The position numbers and the translations under genes are program-made. The notes beneath the pieces are model-generated. The model saw nothing but the letters and a program-made list of their open reading frames with translations, had not been told where the DNA came from and made no database searches. 21,242 bases of DNA, from contig WFYP01000092.1 in the NCBI GenBank assembly GCA_015490055.1, positions 1 to 21,242 of the forward strand, given 5' to 3'. Positions 1-8,145 of this stretch are shown piece after piece; the first letter of the stretch is position 1; each line of letters starts with the position of its first letter. Source of the DNA: Nitratifractor sp. GTDB lineage: Bacteria; Campylobacterota; Campylobacteria; Campylobacterales; Sulfurovaceae.

Positions 1-810
1 AGTAGTATGTTTGGTTCTAAAAAAGTAGAATATGATATAGTGCTTAACCTAATTCATGGAAGAGATGGTGAGGATGGTAAGCTTGCCTCTATATTTGAAT
101 TTTTTGATATTAAATTTATAGGTCCTAGATTGGAAGGGGCAGTTTTAAGTTTTAATAAACTATATACTAAATTTTTAGCTGAGAGTTTAAATGTTAAAAC
201 GCTAGATTATCAATTAATTAATAAAAATGATAATAGAGAGTGCAAAATAGATTTTCCTGTAATTGTTAAGCCACTTAGACTTGGTAGCTCTATAGGGGTA
301 AGCGTTGTTAAAAGCAAAGAGGAGTTTGATTATGCTTTAGATGTTGCTTTTGAATTTGATACGCAAGTTTTAATAGAGCCATTTATAGATGGTATTAAAG
401 AGTATAACCAAGCAGGGGCTAAGGGAAAAGATTGGATTTTATCTATTGTAGAAGAGCCTCAGAAAGAAGAGTTTTTAGACTTTGATAAAAAGTATATGGA
501 CTTTAGCAGAGATGAAAGAGTTAGTGAAGCTACTATAGATGATGCTTTAAAATCTAAAATAGAAGAGACATTTAAAAAGATATATGACCCAATTTTTATG
601 GGTGCAATAATTAGATGCGATTTCTTCGTAGTAGATGGTGAAGTGTATCTAAATGAGATAAATCCAATACCTGGCTCAATGGCAAATTATCTTTTTGAAG
701 ATTTTGATAAAGTATTAACTGAAGTTGCTACAAATTTACCCAAAGAGAAAAAAATTAATATAGAGTATTTATATATAAACAGTATTCAAAAAGCTAAGGG
801 TAAAGCTTAA
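1..810 (+). CDS. ddl: D-alanine--D-alanine ligase, 5' end outside window
   Basis: The frame is open to the first base, so this is the C-terminal ~269 residues of an enzyme that is about 345 residues in Campylobacter; roughly 80 N-terminal residues lie upstream. It joins two D-alanines with ATP in the cytoplasm for peptidoglycan precursors. Counting from the first ATG (position 7), HGRDGEDG (17-24) is the family motif. The ATP-grasp domain follows, with VKPLRLGSSIGVSVV (87-101) as its lysine/glycine-rich ATP-binding part. The metal-binding end is RCDFF...EVYLNEINP, with D205, E217 and N219 in the places expected for Mg ligands, followed by PGSM. Long stretches match my recollection of C. jejuni Ddl (for example INLIHGRDGEDGK and FEFD), which supports a Campylobacterota host. 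The ATG at 7 is internal and not the real start. Confidence 0.95.
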   Translation, partial: SSMFGSKKVEYDIVLNLIHGRDGEDGKLASIFEFFDIKFIGPRLEGAVLSFNKLYTKFLAESLNVKTLDYQLINKNDNRECKIDFPVIVKPLRLGSSIGVSVVKSKEEFDYALDVAFEFDTQVLIEPFIDGIKEYNQAGAKGKDWILSIVEEPQKEEFLDFDKKYMDFSRDERVSEATIDDALKSKIEETFKKIYDPIFMGAIIRCDFFVVDGEVYLNEINPIPGSMANYLFEDFDKVLTEVATNLPKEKKINIEYLYINSIQKAKGKA

Positions 811-843
811 TTTTCTACATTATTATTACATAAAACGATATTA

Positions 844-873
844 TTTAGAGATATATTATTAATTTTCTCTAAA
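844..873 (+). terminator. Weak stem-loop after ddl, possible terminator
   Basis: TTTAGAGA (844-851) and TCTCTAAA (866-873) form a perfect 8-bp stem with a 14-nt AT-rich loop, 34 nt after the ddl stop. No clear T-run follows and the loop is large, so termination is only a guess; it could also be a protein-binding palindrome. Confidence 0.25.
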
Positions 874-968
874 AATATCTTGTAAAACCCCATTTTATTA
901 ATCTAAACTTACAAAAAAATATTAAAAATATATTTATGATTTTAAGTTTATTTATATCAATTATTGCA

Positions 969-974
969 TATAAT
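969..974 (+). promoter_or_regulatory. -10 box of the ccoN operon promoter
   Basis: A perfect TATAAT lies 55 nt before the ccoN start, in an AT-rich stretch typical of Campylobacterota sigma-70 promoters, which often lack a conserved -35 box. Transcription would start near 981. Confidence 0.5.
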
Positions 975-985
975 CAAATTGTTAC

Positions 986-1000
986 TGTTACTCTGTAACA
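986..1000. promoter_or_regulatory. 15-bp palindrome at the predicted ccoN transcription start
   Basis: TGTTAC-TCT-GTAACA is a perfect 6+6 inverted repeat with a 3-nt spacer. Another TTGTTAC lies directly before it. It begins about 11 nt after the TATAAT box, so a protein bound here would cover the start of transcription and most likely repress. The regulator is not identifiable from the site; it does not match the FNR consensus (TTGAT-N4-ATCAA). Confidence 0.45.
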
Positions 1001-1023
1001 AAATTATTATTTAGGAGGGCTAT

Positions 1024-2490
1024 ATGCAGTCTAACGCAACTATGGAATATGATTATTCTGTTGTGAAATTATTTATGTGGACAGCTGTCATTTTTGGTAT
1101 AGTAGGTATGACAATCGGGGTTCTTATTGCATCTCAACTTGCATTCCCAGATTTAAACTATTTACTAGGTGAGTATGGTACTTTTTCTCGTTTAAGACCA
1201 TTACATACAAATGTAGTTATTTATGGATTTACATTAAGTGGTATTTGGGCATCTTTTTATTATACAGCTCAAAGAGTACTTAAAGTTTCAATTTCAGAGT
1301 CTGGCTTATTAAAAGCTTTAACTAAATTACACTTTTTACTATATTTAGTAATTGCTACTGGCATGGTTGTATCGCTAGCACTAGGAATTACAGCTAGTAA
1401 AGAGTATGCTCAAATGGAGTGGCCATTAGATGCACTTGTAGTATTAACTTGGGTAATTTTTGGTATTAATATGTTTGGTTTAATTGGTTTACGCCGTGAA
1501 AAAACTTTATATATCTCTTTGTGGTACTATATAGCATTTTTCTTAGGTGTGGCTATGCTTTACCTATTTAACAATATGGAAGTTCCTACAATGTTCTTCT
1601 CTGGTGGACTTGGTGCTTGGTATCACTCTGTATCTATGTACGCTGGTACTAATGATGCACTTGTTCAATGGTGGTGGGGACACAATGCAGTTGCATTCGT
1701 ATTTACAGTACCTATTATTGCATTAATTTATTACTTCTTACCAAAAGAGTCTGGTCAAGCAGTTTATTCATATAAACTATCTTTACTATCTTTCTGGGGA
1801 TTAATGTTTGTTTACCTTTGGGCTGGTGGTCACCACTTATTATGGTCAACTGTTCCAGATTGGATGCAAACTATGGGTTCAGTATTCTCAGTTGTACTGA
1901 TTTTACCATCTTGGGGTTCAGCAATCAACATGCTTCTTACAATGAAGGGTGAGTGGAATCAATTAACAGAAAATCCATTAATTAAGTTTATGGTACTTGC
2001 TTCAACATTCTATATGTTAAGTACATTAGAAGGTCCTATTCAAGCGGTTAAATCTGTTAATGCTATTGCACACTTTACAGACTGGATTCCAGGACATGTT
2101 CACGATGGTGTTCTTGGTTGGGTTGCATTTATGATTTTTGCTGCTCTTATGCATATGGCACCAAGAGTATTTAAAAGAGAGATTTACTCTAAATCTTTAC
2201 TTGAATCTCAATTCTGGATTCAAACAATAGGTGTTGTTTTATACTTTACATCTATGTGGATTGCTGGTATCACTCAAGGTATGATGTGGAGAGCTGTTGA
2301 TGAGTATGGTAACTTAGTATATAGCTTTATCGATACTGTTTCAGTACTTCACCCATATTATGCTCTTAGAGCACTTGGTGGATTGTTATATTTAATTGGT
2401 ATGTTTATGTTCGCTTATAACTTCTTTAAAACTGCTACAGCAGGTAAGAGACTTGAGCAAGAACCTAGATATAGATCACCTATGGCTTAA
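1024..2490 (+). CDS. ccoN: cbb3-type cytochrome c oxidase subunit I
   Basis: Catalytic subunit of the high-affinity terminal oxidase, which reduces O2 to water and pumps protons in the inner membrane. The 488-residue, strongly hydrophobic protein carries the expected metal ligands. H61 (RPLHTN) and H360 fit the low-spin haem b ligands and H358 the high-spin haem b3 ligand (both in WIPGHVHDG). H220 (WWGHN) with H270 and H271 (GGHH) fit CuB. Y264 fits the tyrosine cross-linked to the CuB histidine in this family. Spacings agree with my recollection of Pseudomonas stutzeri CcoN. The start is fixed by AGGAGG at 1013-1018, 5 nt before the ATG. First gene of the cco operon; ccoO follows after 12 nt. 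Confidence 0.98.
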   Translation: MQSNATMEYDYSVVKLFMWTAVIFGIVGMTIGVLIASQLAFPDLNYLLGEYGTFSRLRPLHTNVVIYGFTLSGIWASFYYTAQRVLKVSISESGLLKALTKLHFLLYLVIATGMVVSLALGITASKEYAQMEWPLDALVVLTWVIFGINMFGLIGLRREKTLYISLWYYIAFFLGVAMLYLFNNMEVPTMFFSGGLGAWYHSVSMYAGTNDALVQWWWGHNAVAFVFTVPIIALIYYFLPKESGQAVYSYKLSLLSFWGLMFVYLWAGGHHLLWSTVPDWMQTMGSVFSVVLILPSWGSAINMLLTMKGEWNQLTENPLIKFMVLASTFYMLSTLEGPIQAVKSVNAIAHFTDWIPGHVHDGVLGWVAFMIFAALMHMAPRVFKREIYSKSLLESQFWIQTIGVVLYFTSMWIAGITQGMMWRAVDEYGNLVYSFIDTVSVLHPYYALRALGGLLYLIGMFMFAYNFFKTATAGKRLEQEPRYRSPMA

Positions 2491-2502
2491 GGAGGTAGGA
2501 TA

Positions 2503-3171
2503 ATGTTTCATTGGTTAGAAAAAAACCCATTCTTCTTTGCAGTGGGTGTATTTATAGTAATTGCGTATGCAGGATTAATTGAAATTCTGCCAAACTTTGC
2601 AGAGGCAGCTCGCCCTGTAAAAGGTTTAAAGCCTTACACCGTATTGCAATTAGCAGGTAAGGAAGTTTATAAAAAAGATAACTGTATTGCTTGTCATTCT
2701 CAGTTAATTAGACCATTTAAAGCAGAAACTGATAGATATGGTCAATATTCACTATCTGGAGAGTATGCTTATGACAGACCATTCCTTTGGGGAAGTAAGA
2801 GAACTGGTCCAGATTTACACCGTGTAGGTAACTACAGAACTCCAGATTGGCATGCAAACCATATGTGGAATCCAAAATCTGTAGTTCCAGACTCTATTAT
2901 GCCTGCATATAAGCATCAGTTTACTAATGTAGCAGACTTAGAGACTGCTTATGCTGAAGCAGTAACAGTTAAAAAAGTTTTTGGTACACCTTACGGAGCA
3001 GATATTGCACCAGGTAAAGCAGCATATGAAAAAGAGTTAAAAACTAAAATTTTACCAGAGGCTTTAAAAATCGCTACAGCGATGAAAAGAGACGATTTAA
3101 TCAAAATGGTTAAAGCTGGTAAAGTTCCTGAAGTTGTAGCTCTTGTTGCATATTTAGAAAAATTAAAATAA
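2503..3171 (+). CDS. ccoO: cbb3-type cytochrome c oxidase subunit II (mono-haem)
   Basis: Membrane-anchored c-type cytochrome that passes electrons to CcoN. The 222-residue protein has one N-terminal transmembrane helix (about 10-30) and a periplasmic domain with a single haem c site, C61-I-A-C64-H65. M133 in SIMPAYKH is the likely distal ligand, and the WGSKRTGPDLHRVG stretch (96-109) is typical of CcoO. A clear ribosome binding site (AGGAGG, 2490-2495) precedes the ATG and overlaps the last base of the ccoN stop. Length and position between ccoN and ccoQ match the family. Confidence 0.97.
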   Translation: MFHWLEKNPFFFAVGVFIVIAYAGLIEILPNFAEAARPVKGLKPYTVLQLAGKEVYKKDNCIACHSQLIRPFKAETDRYGQYSLSGEYAYDRPFLWGSKRTGPDLHRVGNYRTPDWHANHMWNPKSVVPDSIMPAYKHQFTNVADLETAYAEAVTVKKVFGTPYGADIAPGKAAYEKELKTKILPEALKIATAMKRDDLIKMVKAGKVPEVVALVAYLEKLK

Positions 3172-3178
3172 GGATTAA

Positions 3179-3400
3179 GTGGTGACAACGGTAGAGATTG
3201 AACAAATAAGAGCCTATATGTTTGTAATAGGGACTGGAATAGTGATGGCAATATTTTATTACTACATTATTTATCTCTATCGAAGTGAGAAGAAGGGTGA
3301 AAAAGATTATGAAAAGTATTCTAATTTAGCTTTAGATGATGAGTTAGATAGTAAGATACTTGATAAAAACCCTAAAATTGAGAATGACAAAAAGGAGTAG
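3179..3400 (+). CDS. ccoQ: cbb3-type cytochrome c oxidase small subunit CcoQ
   Basis: Small single-helix subunit thought to help assemble or stabilise the cbb3 complex. The 73-residue product has an N-terminal stretch, one transmembrane helix (about 14-34) and a charged cytoplasmic tail rich in K, D and E. The start is GTG: two adjacent GTG codons (3179 and 3182) lie behind AGGA at 3171-3174, and the first ATG would cut into the helix, so a GTG start is preferred without deciding between the two. The identification rests mostly on size, topology and the place between ccoO and ccoP. The stop is 4 nt before the ccoP ATG. Confidence 0.85.
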   Translation: MVTTVEIEQIRAYMFVIGTGIVMAIFYYYIIYLYRSEKKGEKDYEKYSNLALDDELDSKILDKNPKIENDKKE

Positions 3401-3404
3401 ATTT

Positions 3405-4298
3405 ATGAATGGTATGATAGTCAAAGCTCTAGTTATGGCAGGTGTACTAATTATTGGTACTTATGTGGTAATTGAGCAAATGCATATTGATTTAAGCGAT
3501 CCAATCAACATGCTTACTTTCATTGGTGCTATTGCGATTGCAGTATTAACATTTGGTGTAGCTGCGAAGTATATGGCTCAAATGAAAAATGATTCAGCAT
3601 CTGGTGAGCTTACAGAAGATAACTGGGATGGTATTGGTGAATACGAAAATCCACTTCCATCTGGTTGGGCTTGGTCGTTTGTTGGTACACTAATTTGGGC
3701 AATTTGGTATATGTTAATGGGTTACCCAGTAAATGCTTATAGTCAAATTGGTGCATGGAATAAAGAGACAAAAGAGTACAATAAAAAATTCCAAGAAAAA
3801 TTTAAGACAGCAGATAAAGATACTTTAAAAGATATGGGTGAGTCTATATTCTTAGTACAGTGTGCACCTTGTCATGGTGATACTGGCGATGGTATGTCTG
3901 GTAAAGCACACGATTTAACACATAGAATAAGTAAAGCACAAGTTTTATATGTTATTAAGAATGGTTCACACTACTTTAAATATCCATTAGGTGCAATGCC
4001 AGCTGGTATGGCACAAGGTAAAGATGCTGAAGATGTTGCAGCATATGTTGCTGGTGGCTTAAAAGGTAAAGCACCTACAGCTTGGGCTACATGTGCAGGT
4101 TGTCATGGTCAAGATGGTAAAGGTAATGGCGGTCAAGCTCCTAACTTAGCTCATATTGATAGTACATTAATTGCTAATGTATTAAAAAATGGTAAGAAGG
4201 GTAGCATTGGTAGAATGCCATCATTTGCAAACAGATTTACTCCAGTTCAAGAGAAAGCACTTGCTGAGTATATCAAATCACTATCTAGCAGTAAGTAA
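3405..4298 (+). CDS. ccoP: cbb3-type cytochrome c oxidase subunit III (di-haem)
   Basis: Di-haem cytochrome that receives electrons from soluble cytochrome c or bc1 and hands them to CcoO. The 297-residue protein has two hydrophobic segments near the N terminus (about 5-22 and 35-55) and a third at LPSGWAWSFVGTLIWAIWY (84-102), the segment conserved in CcoP. Two periplasmic haem c domains follow: C153-A-P-C156-H157 with M198 (GAMPAG), and C230-A-G-C233-H234 with M271 (GRMPSF). The start is the ATG at 3405, behind AAGGAG at 3392-3397. An in-frame extension to 3360 would run inside ccoQ and lacks a ribosome binding site. DUF4006 follows after 10 nt. Confidence 0.97.
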   Translation: MNGMIVKALVMAGVLIIGTYVVIEQMHIDLSDPINMLTFIGAIAIAVLTFGVAAKYMAQMKNDSASGELTEDNWDGIGEYENPLPSGWAWSFVGTLIWAIWYMLMGYPVNAYSQIGAWNKETKEYNKKFQEKFKTADKDTLKDMGESIFLVQCAPCHGDTGDGMSGKAHDLTHRISKAQVLYVIKNGSHYFKYPLGAMPAGMAQGKDAEDVAAYVAGGLKGKAPTAWATCAGCHGQDGKGNGGQAPNLAHIDSTLIANVLKNGKKGSIGRMPSFANRFTPVQEKALAEYIKSLSSSK

Positions 4299-4308
4299 GG
4301 AGTAGGAT

Positions 4309-4539
4309 ATGGCAGAAAATACAAGTAGAGGTTTATTTACATTAAGTGGTATTACTGGTATGCTAATTGCTACTTTATTACTATTATCAATTCTTGCATT
4401 CTTGGAAATGCATGCTATTGGTATTCAAAAAGCAGAGGCAAAACATTATTACGACCCTACACCTATTGTTAGTAGTTTAGATAATGTTAAAGAGATTAGC
4501 AAAGATAATGCTAAGTATGACCTTAGCGTTAGAAAATAG
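4309..4539 (+). CDS. DUF4006 family membrane protein of the cco operon
   Basis: A 76-residue protein with one transmembrane helix (about 13-35, GITGMLIATLLLLSILAFL) and a ~40-residue hydrophilic tail containing HYYDPTPIV. This matches the DUF4006 family, which in Campylobacterota directly follows ccoP (C. jejuni Cj1486c as I recall). The function is unknown; constant linkage suggests a role in assembly or stability of the cbb3 oxidase. A ribosome binding site, AAGGAG (4297-4302), overlaps the ccoP stop codon. Confidence 0.85.
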   Translation: MAENTSRGLFTLSGITGMLIATLLLLSILAFLEMHAIGIQKAEAKHYYDPTPIVSSLDNVKEISKDNAKYDLSVRK

Positions 4540-4548
4540 GGGGCTATT

Positions 4549-4638
4549 ATGGATAAATTGATTACATTACTTTTGGTTGTAAGTGCAGCTGTAACACTTT
4601 GGGCTGTATTAACACCTAATCACCTATTTATATCTTAA
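4549..4638 (+). CDS. 29-residue single-helix membrane peptide
   Basis: A short gene hidden in the gap between DUF4006 and the TPM-like gene. It starts with ATG behind a strong purine-rich site (AGGGGG, 4538-4543) that overlaps the DUF4006 stop, and ends with TAA one base before the next ATG. The product begins MDKLITLLLVVSAAVTLWAV and ends PNHLFIS: residues 4-21 would form one transmembrane helix. Small single-helix subunits such as CcoM (Pseudomonas) are known in cbb3 oxidases, but I see no clear match in sequence. A role as an extra oxidase subunit or assembly factor is inferred from position only. Confidence 0.7.
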   Translation: MDKLITLLLVVSAAVTLWAVLTPNHLFIS

Positions 4639-4639
4639 T

Positions 4640-5239
4640 ATGAGAGCAAAAGTAGGCTTAGGCTTGCTTATGCTTTCTCTTTTCTTTAGTTTCTTAAACG
4701 CAAAGTTTCTTTTTAATGATAATTTAGTATCTCCTAAAGCTTCTGATTATATAGAGAAGATGGGTAGTGAGTTGAGTAATAAAACAGGTATAAATGCTTA
4801 TTTAATTACCACACATGACAATATAAAAAGAGGCGTTAGCGTTTATAAATATCTTAAAAAGTATAAAGATAGCTTAAGTAAGCCATATGTAGGTATAGTT
4901 TTTGCTCCAAATTCTATGAGAATTCATGTAGTAGCATCTAATAAACAATTACTAAATTCAGTAGATAAGGGTAAAGTATTAGATTATGCTATTAAAGTTA
5001 TAGCGAGCAAAGATAGTAATTCAGAACAAAGTAAATTTGATGTTGGATTGGTGCAAGCATATTCTGAATTAGCAGATGAAATTGCTAACTCTAAAGGTAT
5101 AAAGCTTAAATCTACTATTAAAAGTGGTGGTTCTTGGGTATTAAAAATTGTAAATACTTTAATTATTGTTGGTTCTTTAATAGTAATTTGGATATATTTC
5201 ATTGCACCAATTTTTAGAAAAAGAGGAAACAATGAGTAA
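4640..5239 (+). CDS. Exported TPM-domain-like protein, membrane-anchored at the C terminus
   Basis: A 199-residue protein with a cleavable-looking signal peptide (1-21, ending LNA), a periplasmic domain (about 28-155) and a C-terminal transmembrane helix (166-190) followed by a basic tail (FRKRGNNE). The periplasmic part resembles the TPM (YgcG-type) fold: a helix, TGINAYLITTHDN, a second helix, then YVGIVFAPNSMRIHVVAS. This assignment is from pattern only. The start follows the stop of the 29-residue gene by one base and has no good ribosome binding site, so translation is probably coupled. It lies between oxidase and FixH-like genes, which suggests a part in oxidase assembly or cell-envelope quality control; not proven. 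Confidence 0.7.
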   Translation: MRAKVGLGLLMLSLFFSFLNAKFLFNDNLVSPKASDYIEKMGSELSNKTGINAYLITTHDNIKRGVSVYKYLKKYKDSLSKPYVGIVFAPNSMRIHVVASNKQLLNSVDKGKVLDYAIKVIASKDSNSEQSKFDVGLVQAYSELADEIANSKGIKLKSTIKSGGSWVLKIVNTLIIVGSLIVIWIYFIAPIFRKRGNNE

Positions 5240-5783
5240 AAAAAATGATAATGGTAAGTTTTGGCCATATATGATTTTAGGTTTTTTGGCTATAGGTTTG
5301 ACATTGGGTTTTTGGACTATAAAAAATACAATATCATTACCTGTACATGAATCTAATGAATTTATGCAAAAATATCAGAGTGCAGATATGAATGCTAATA
5401 AAATTTCTGATGCTGAAGCAAAATTTGATACTAAATATAGTGTTGAATTAAGTGGTTTAGAAAATAGTAATTTTAAACCTAAAAATCTTAAGAGAAAGCC
5501 TCATAAATACTATAAGTTAAATAGTATAAATGATATTAAAGTTATAGTTAAAGCAAAAAATGGAACTAGTGTAAAAGATGTTAAACTTGATGCTTTACTA
5601 ACAAGACCACAAACAGAACTCGATGATATACATATTAATAATGTTCCAAATGATGGTAATGGGGTTTTTGAAATTAAAGAGTTAAAGGTTGTTAAACCAG
5701 GTAGATATATTTTAAGATTAAAATTATCTGATAAAGATGCAATAAAATATATAGATTATTACGGTTTTAAAGATATAAAGTAG
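5232..5783 (+). CDS. FixH-like membrane protein, likely cbb3 oxidase accessory
   Basis: A 183-residue protein with a short cytoplasmic N terminus, one transmembrane helix (about 10-31, beginning WPYMILGF) and a periplasmic domain of mostly beta character ending GRYILRLKLSD. The WP...GF helix followed by a charged linker (NEFMQKYQSADMNANKI) is the pattern of FixH/CcoH proteins, which associate with cbb3 oxidase and help it mature. The chosen start at 5232 has GAGGA at 5223-5227 and overlaps the previous stop by 8 nt (ATGAGTAA), implying coupling; an in-frame ATG at 5202 has no such site. addB starts 4 nt after the stop, so this operon may run into DNA repair genes. Confidence 0.7.
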   Translation: MSKKNDNGKFWPYMILGFLAIGLTLGFWTIKNTISLPVHESNEFMQKYQSADMNANKISDAEAKFDTKYSVELSGLENSNFKPKNLKRKPHKYYKLNSINDIKVIVKAKNGTSVKDVKLDALLTRPQTELDDIHINNVPNDGNGVFEIKELKVVKPGRYILRLKLSDKDAIKYIDYYGFKDIK

Positions 5784-5787
5784 ATTT

Positions 5788-8142
5788 ATGAGTAGCGAAA
5801 ACTATTTGCATATTCTATCTACAAGTAGGGCAATTAGGGAGAAGAAGGCGTTTTACATAAAGCAAAACTCTTTTTTACCTAAAATGCTAACAGTTTTTGA
5901 TTTTGAGAGTAAAGCTATAACTCTTGGAAATAGCATCTTAATAGATAATATGCAAAGAGTTCTTTATCTTAAAGAAGCAACAAATTTTAGTAACTTTAGA
6001 TTAATTAAAAAAGATTTAAATTTAGTAAAATTTTATACTAATGCTGAAGACTTCTTTAGGTTTTTTGAAGAAGTAAGTGCCGAAGGTGTTAAGATAGAAG
6101 AACTCTATTTAGCTGATATGTATGCAGAGTTTGATAAAGATTTAGAACTATTAGCGAAAAGTTTGGAAAATTACAGAGAGTTGCTAAAGCAGCATAGCTT
6201 AAATGATAAAATTTTTATTCCTACAGAGTATAAATTGAATGAATCTTTTATAAATAGCTTTGATGGTTTTGTTTTAGAACTAGAGGGGTATTTAACTAAG
6301 TTTGAATTAGAACTTTTTAGTGAAATAGCTAAGTTAAAGCCTTTTCTTATTCATTTGAAAACTACACCTTTTAACCAAAAAATTGTAGATAGTTTTAGAG
6401 ATTTAAATATTGATTTGCCAGATAATTCTGTAGTAAAGTTTGATTTAAATAGCAAAAAAATTATTGAAACAAAAATAGAACCGATAAGCATAGATTGTGA
6501 AGTTATTGAAGTAGGAGAACATTTAGAGCAAATTGCAGTTGCCTTTGCAAAAATAGAAGAGTTTGTTTGCAGTGGAATAAACCCTGAAAATATAGCTTTA
6601 ATAGTACCAGATGAATCGATAGTACCAGCAATTAGAGCATTTGATAGGCTAAATAATTTAAACTTTGCGATGGGTAGAAGCTATCGTGAGTATAAGAGTT
6701 ATAAATTTTTAGAGCAGATAAATAAGTTTTTAAGTGGTGATGATATTGCTAAAGAGTTTTTAGTACATAATAAATTTGATGTTAAAAAGCTTCCAAATAG
6801 TAGCCTTATGAAAGTAGAAGATTTCTTTGCAATTCTAAAAGAGTTAGAATTACCGCTATATAGAAGCGAAGATTTGTTAAAGGCGTTAGATAAACTAAAT
6901 CTACTGCAAACATTTTACGATTTTAATAGAGCTTTTAAAGATAGAGAATTTGATTTTAAGAGTTGGCTATTTTTATGGTTAAATGAGATAAAAGAGCACA
7001 GTATAGACGATACTAATGGTGGTAAAGTTACAGTTATGGGGCTTTTAGAGAGTCGTGGTATTAGTTTTGAAGCTGTTGTTATAATTGACTTTAACGATGG
7101 AGTAGTACCATCGATTTCTAATAAAGATAGATTCCTAAATAGTGCAGTTAGAGCTAATGCCAAACTACCTACTAAAAGTGATAGAGAAAATCTACAAAAG
7201 CATTATTACGCTAGAGTTCTAGAGAGAGCTAAAAAATCGGTAGTAATTTATAGTAGTAGCGACAATATGCAGCCATCTAAATTTTTATATGAGCTAGGGC
7301 TTGGCGAAAATATTAGCAGATATAAAACGCCACTAAATTTAATGTTTAATATTGATAGTAGCTATAAAACAGATGCACACTTAAATGATGTTGAAGTAGA
7401 GTTTAATGCAAGAGCAACTACTTGGTCGGCACATAAGCTAAAGACATTTTTAGAGTGTCGAAGAAAGTTTTATTACAGATACATTAAAAAGATAGAGCAA
7501 GCAAGAGATGATGAGATAAATGAGGGTAGAATTCTACACGATATTATCTCGAAAGTTATAACTCCAAAATCTAAATTTGTTAGCGTAGAAGAGTTGGAAA
7601 AAGCTTTAATGATAGAGATAGACTCTTATAGCAAAGATAACGCAGAGTTACTATATAAAAAGCCACTTTGGAGTAATATACTAGATGGATTTGTTAAGAA
7701 TCAGATAGAGCACTTTAAAAAGGGTTATGAAGTTGTAGGGTGTGAATTTTCTCTAAATGGGGAAATTGCAGGTTTGAAGTTTATTGGTCGAGTAGATAGA
7801 ATGGATAGTAAAGATGGCTTTAATTTAGTAATTGATTACAAAAGTGGCTCGATTGCAAAATCTAATGCAAAAGATAGTGAAAAAATAGATGATTTTCAAA
7901 TGAGTGTATATTCAAAATTGCTAGATAAACCAGCTGGAAGTATAGATTTTATGTTTATAGAGATTTTAAATGGTGGCAAAGAGAGCTACTTAGAGAAGCC
8001 AGAAGAGAAAGAGACTAAGCTTTTAGAGCATATAGAGTATTTAAAAAGCATAAAAAGCTTCAAAGCTGAGCGTTGCGAAGATTTACAAAAGTGCAGATAT
8101 TGCCCGTATCAGCTATTGTGCCATAGAGGAGAGTATCTTTAG
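5788..8142 (+). CDS. addB: AddB-like subunit of the AddAB helicase-nuclease
   Basis: A 784-residue protein that, with AddA, resects double-strand breaks for RecA-dependent repair. The C-terminal domain is a PD-(D/E)XK nuclease: GRILHDII (about 578-585), G667-R-V-D670-R and I-D683-Y-K685-SG give catalytic D670, D683 and K685. Four cysteines fit the AddB iron-sulfur clasp: C557 (FLECRRKFYYRY) and C769, C772, C778 (CRYCPYQLLC) at the extreme end. The N-terminal part is a helicase-like fold without a recognisable Walker A motif (start: HILSTSRAIREKK), as expected for an inactive ATPase in Campylobacter-type AddB. Length fits that group. No strong ribosome binding site; coupling to the FixH-like gene is likely. 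addA does not follow. Confidence 0.88.
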   Translation: MSSENYLHILSTSRAIREKKAFYIKQNSFLPKMLTVFDFESKAITLGNSILIDNMQRVLYLKEATNFSNFRLIKKDLNLVKFYTNAEDFFRFFEEVSAEGVKIEELYLADMYAEFDKDLELLAKSLENYRELLKQHSLNDKIFIPTEYKLNESFINSFDGFVLELEGYLTKFELELFSEIAKLKPFLIHLKTTPFNQKIVDSFRDLNIDLPDNSVVKFDLNSKKIIETKIEPISIDCEVIEVGEHLEQIAVAFAKIEEFVCSGINPENIALIVPDESIVPAIRAFDRLNNLNFAMGRSYREYKSYKFLEQINKFLSGDDIAKEFLVHNKFDVKKLPNSSLMKVEDFFAILKELELPLYRSEDLLKALDKLNLLQTFYDFNRAFKDREFDFKSWLFLWLNEIKEHSIDDTNGGKVTVMGLLESRGISFEAVVIIDFNDGVVPSISNKDRFLNSAVRANAKLPTKSDRENLQKHYYARVLERAKKSVVIYSSSDNMQPSKFLYELGLGENISRYKTPLNLMFNIDSSYKTDAHLNDVEVEFNARATTWSAHKLKTFLECRRKFYYRYIKKIEQARDDEINEGRILHDIISKVITPKSKFVSVEELEKALMIEIDSYSKDNAELLYKKPLWSNILDGFVKNQIEHFKKGYEVVGCEFSLNGEIAGLKFIGRVDRMDSKDGFNLVIDYKSGSIAKSNAKDSEKIDDFQMSVYSKLLDKPAGSIDFMFIEILNGGKESYLEKPEEKETKLLEHIEYLKSIKSFKAERCEDLQKCRYCPYQLLCHRGEYL

Positions 8143-8145
8143 TTT

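Noticed and set aside
964..977. TTGCATATAATCAA as an FNR/CRP-type site before ccoN.
   Set aside because: Only one half-site matches the FNR consensus and it overlaps the TATAAT box, so the likeness is probably incidental.
3360..3404. A longer N terminus for CcoP starting at 3360.
   Set aside because: This would run through ccoQ out of frame and adds basic residues not expected; the ATG at 3405 has AAGGAG at the right distance.
5202..5231. An upstream ATG for the FixH-like gene.
   Set aside because: The ATG at 5232 has GAGGA upstream and the stop-overlap typical of this operon.
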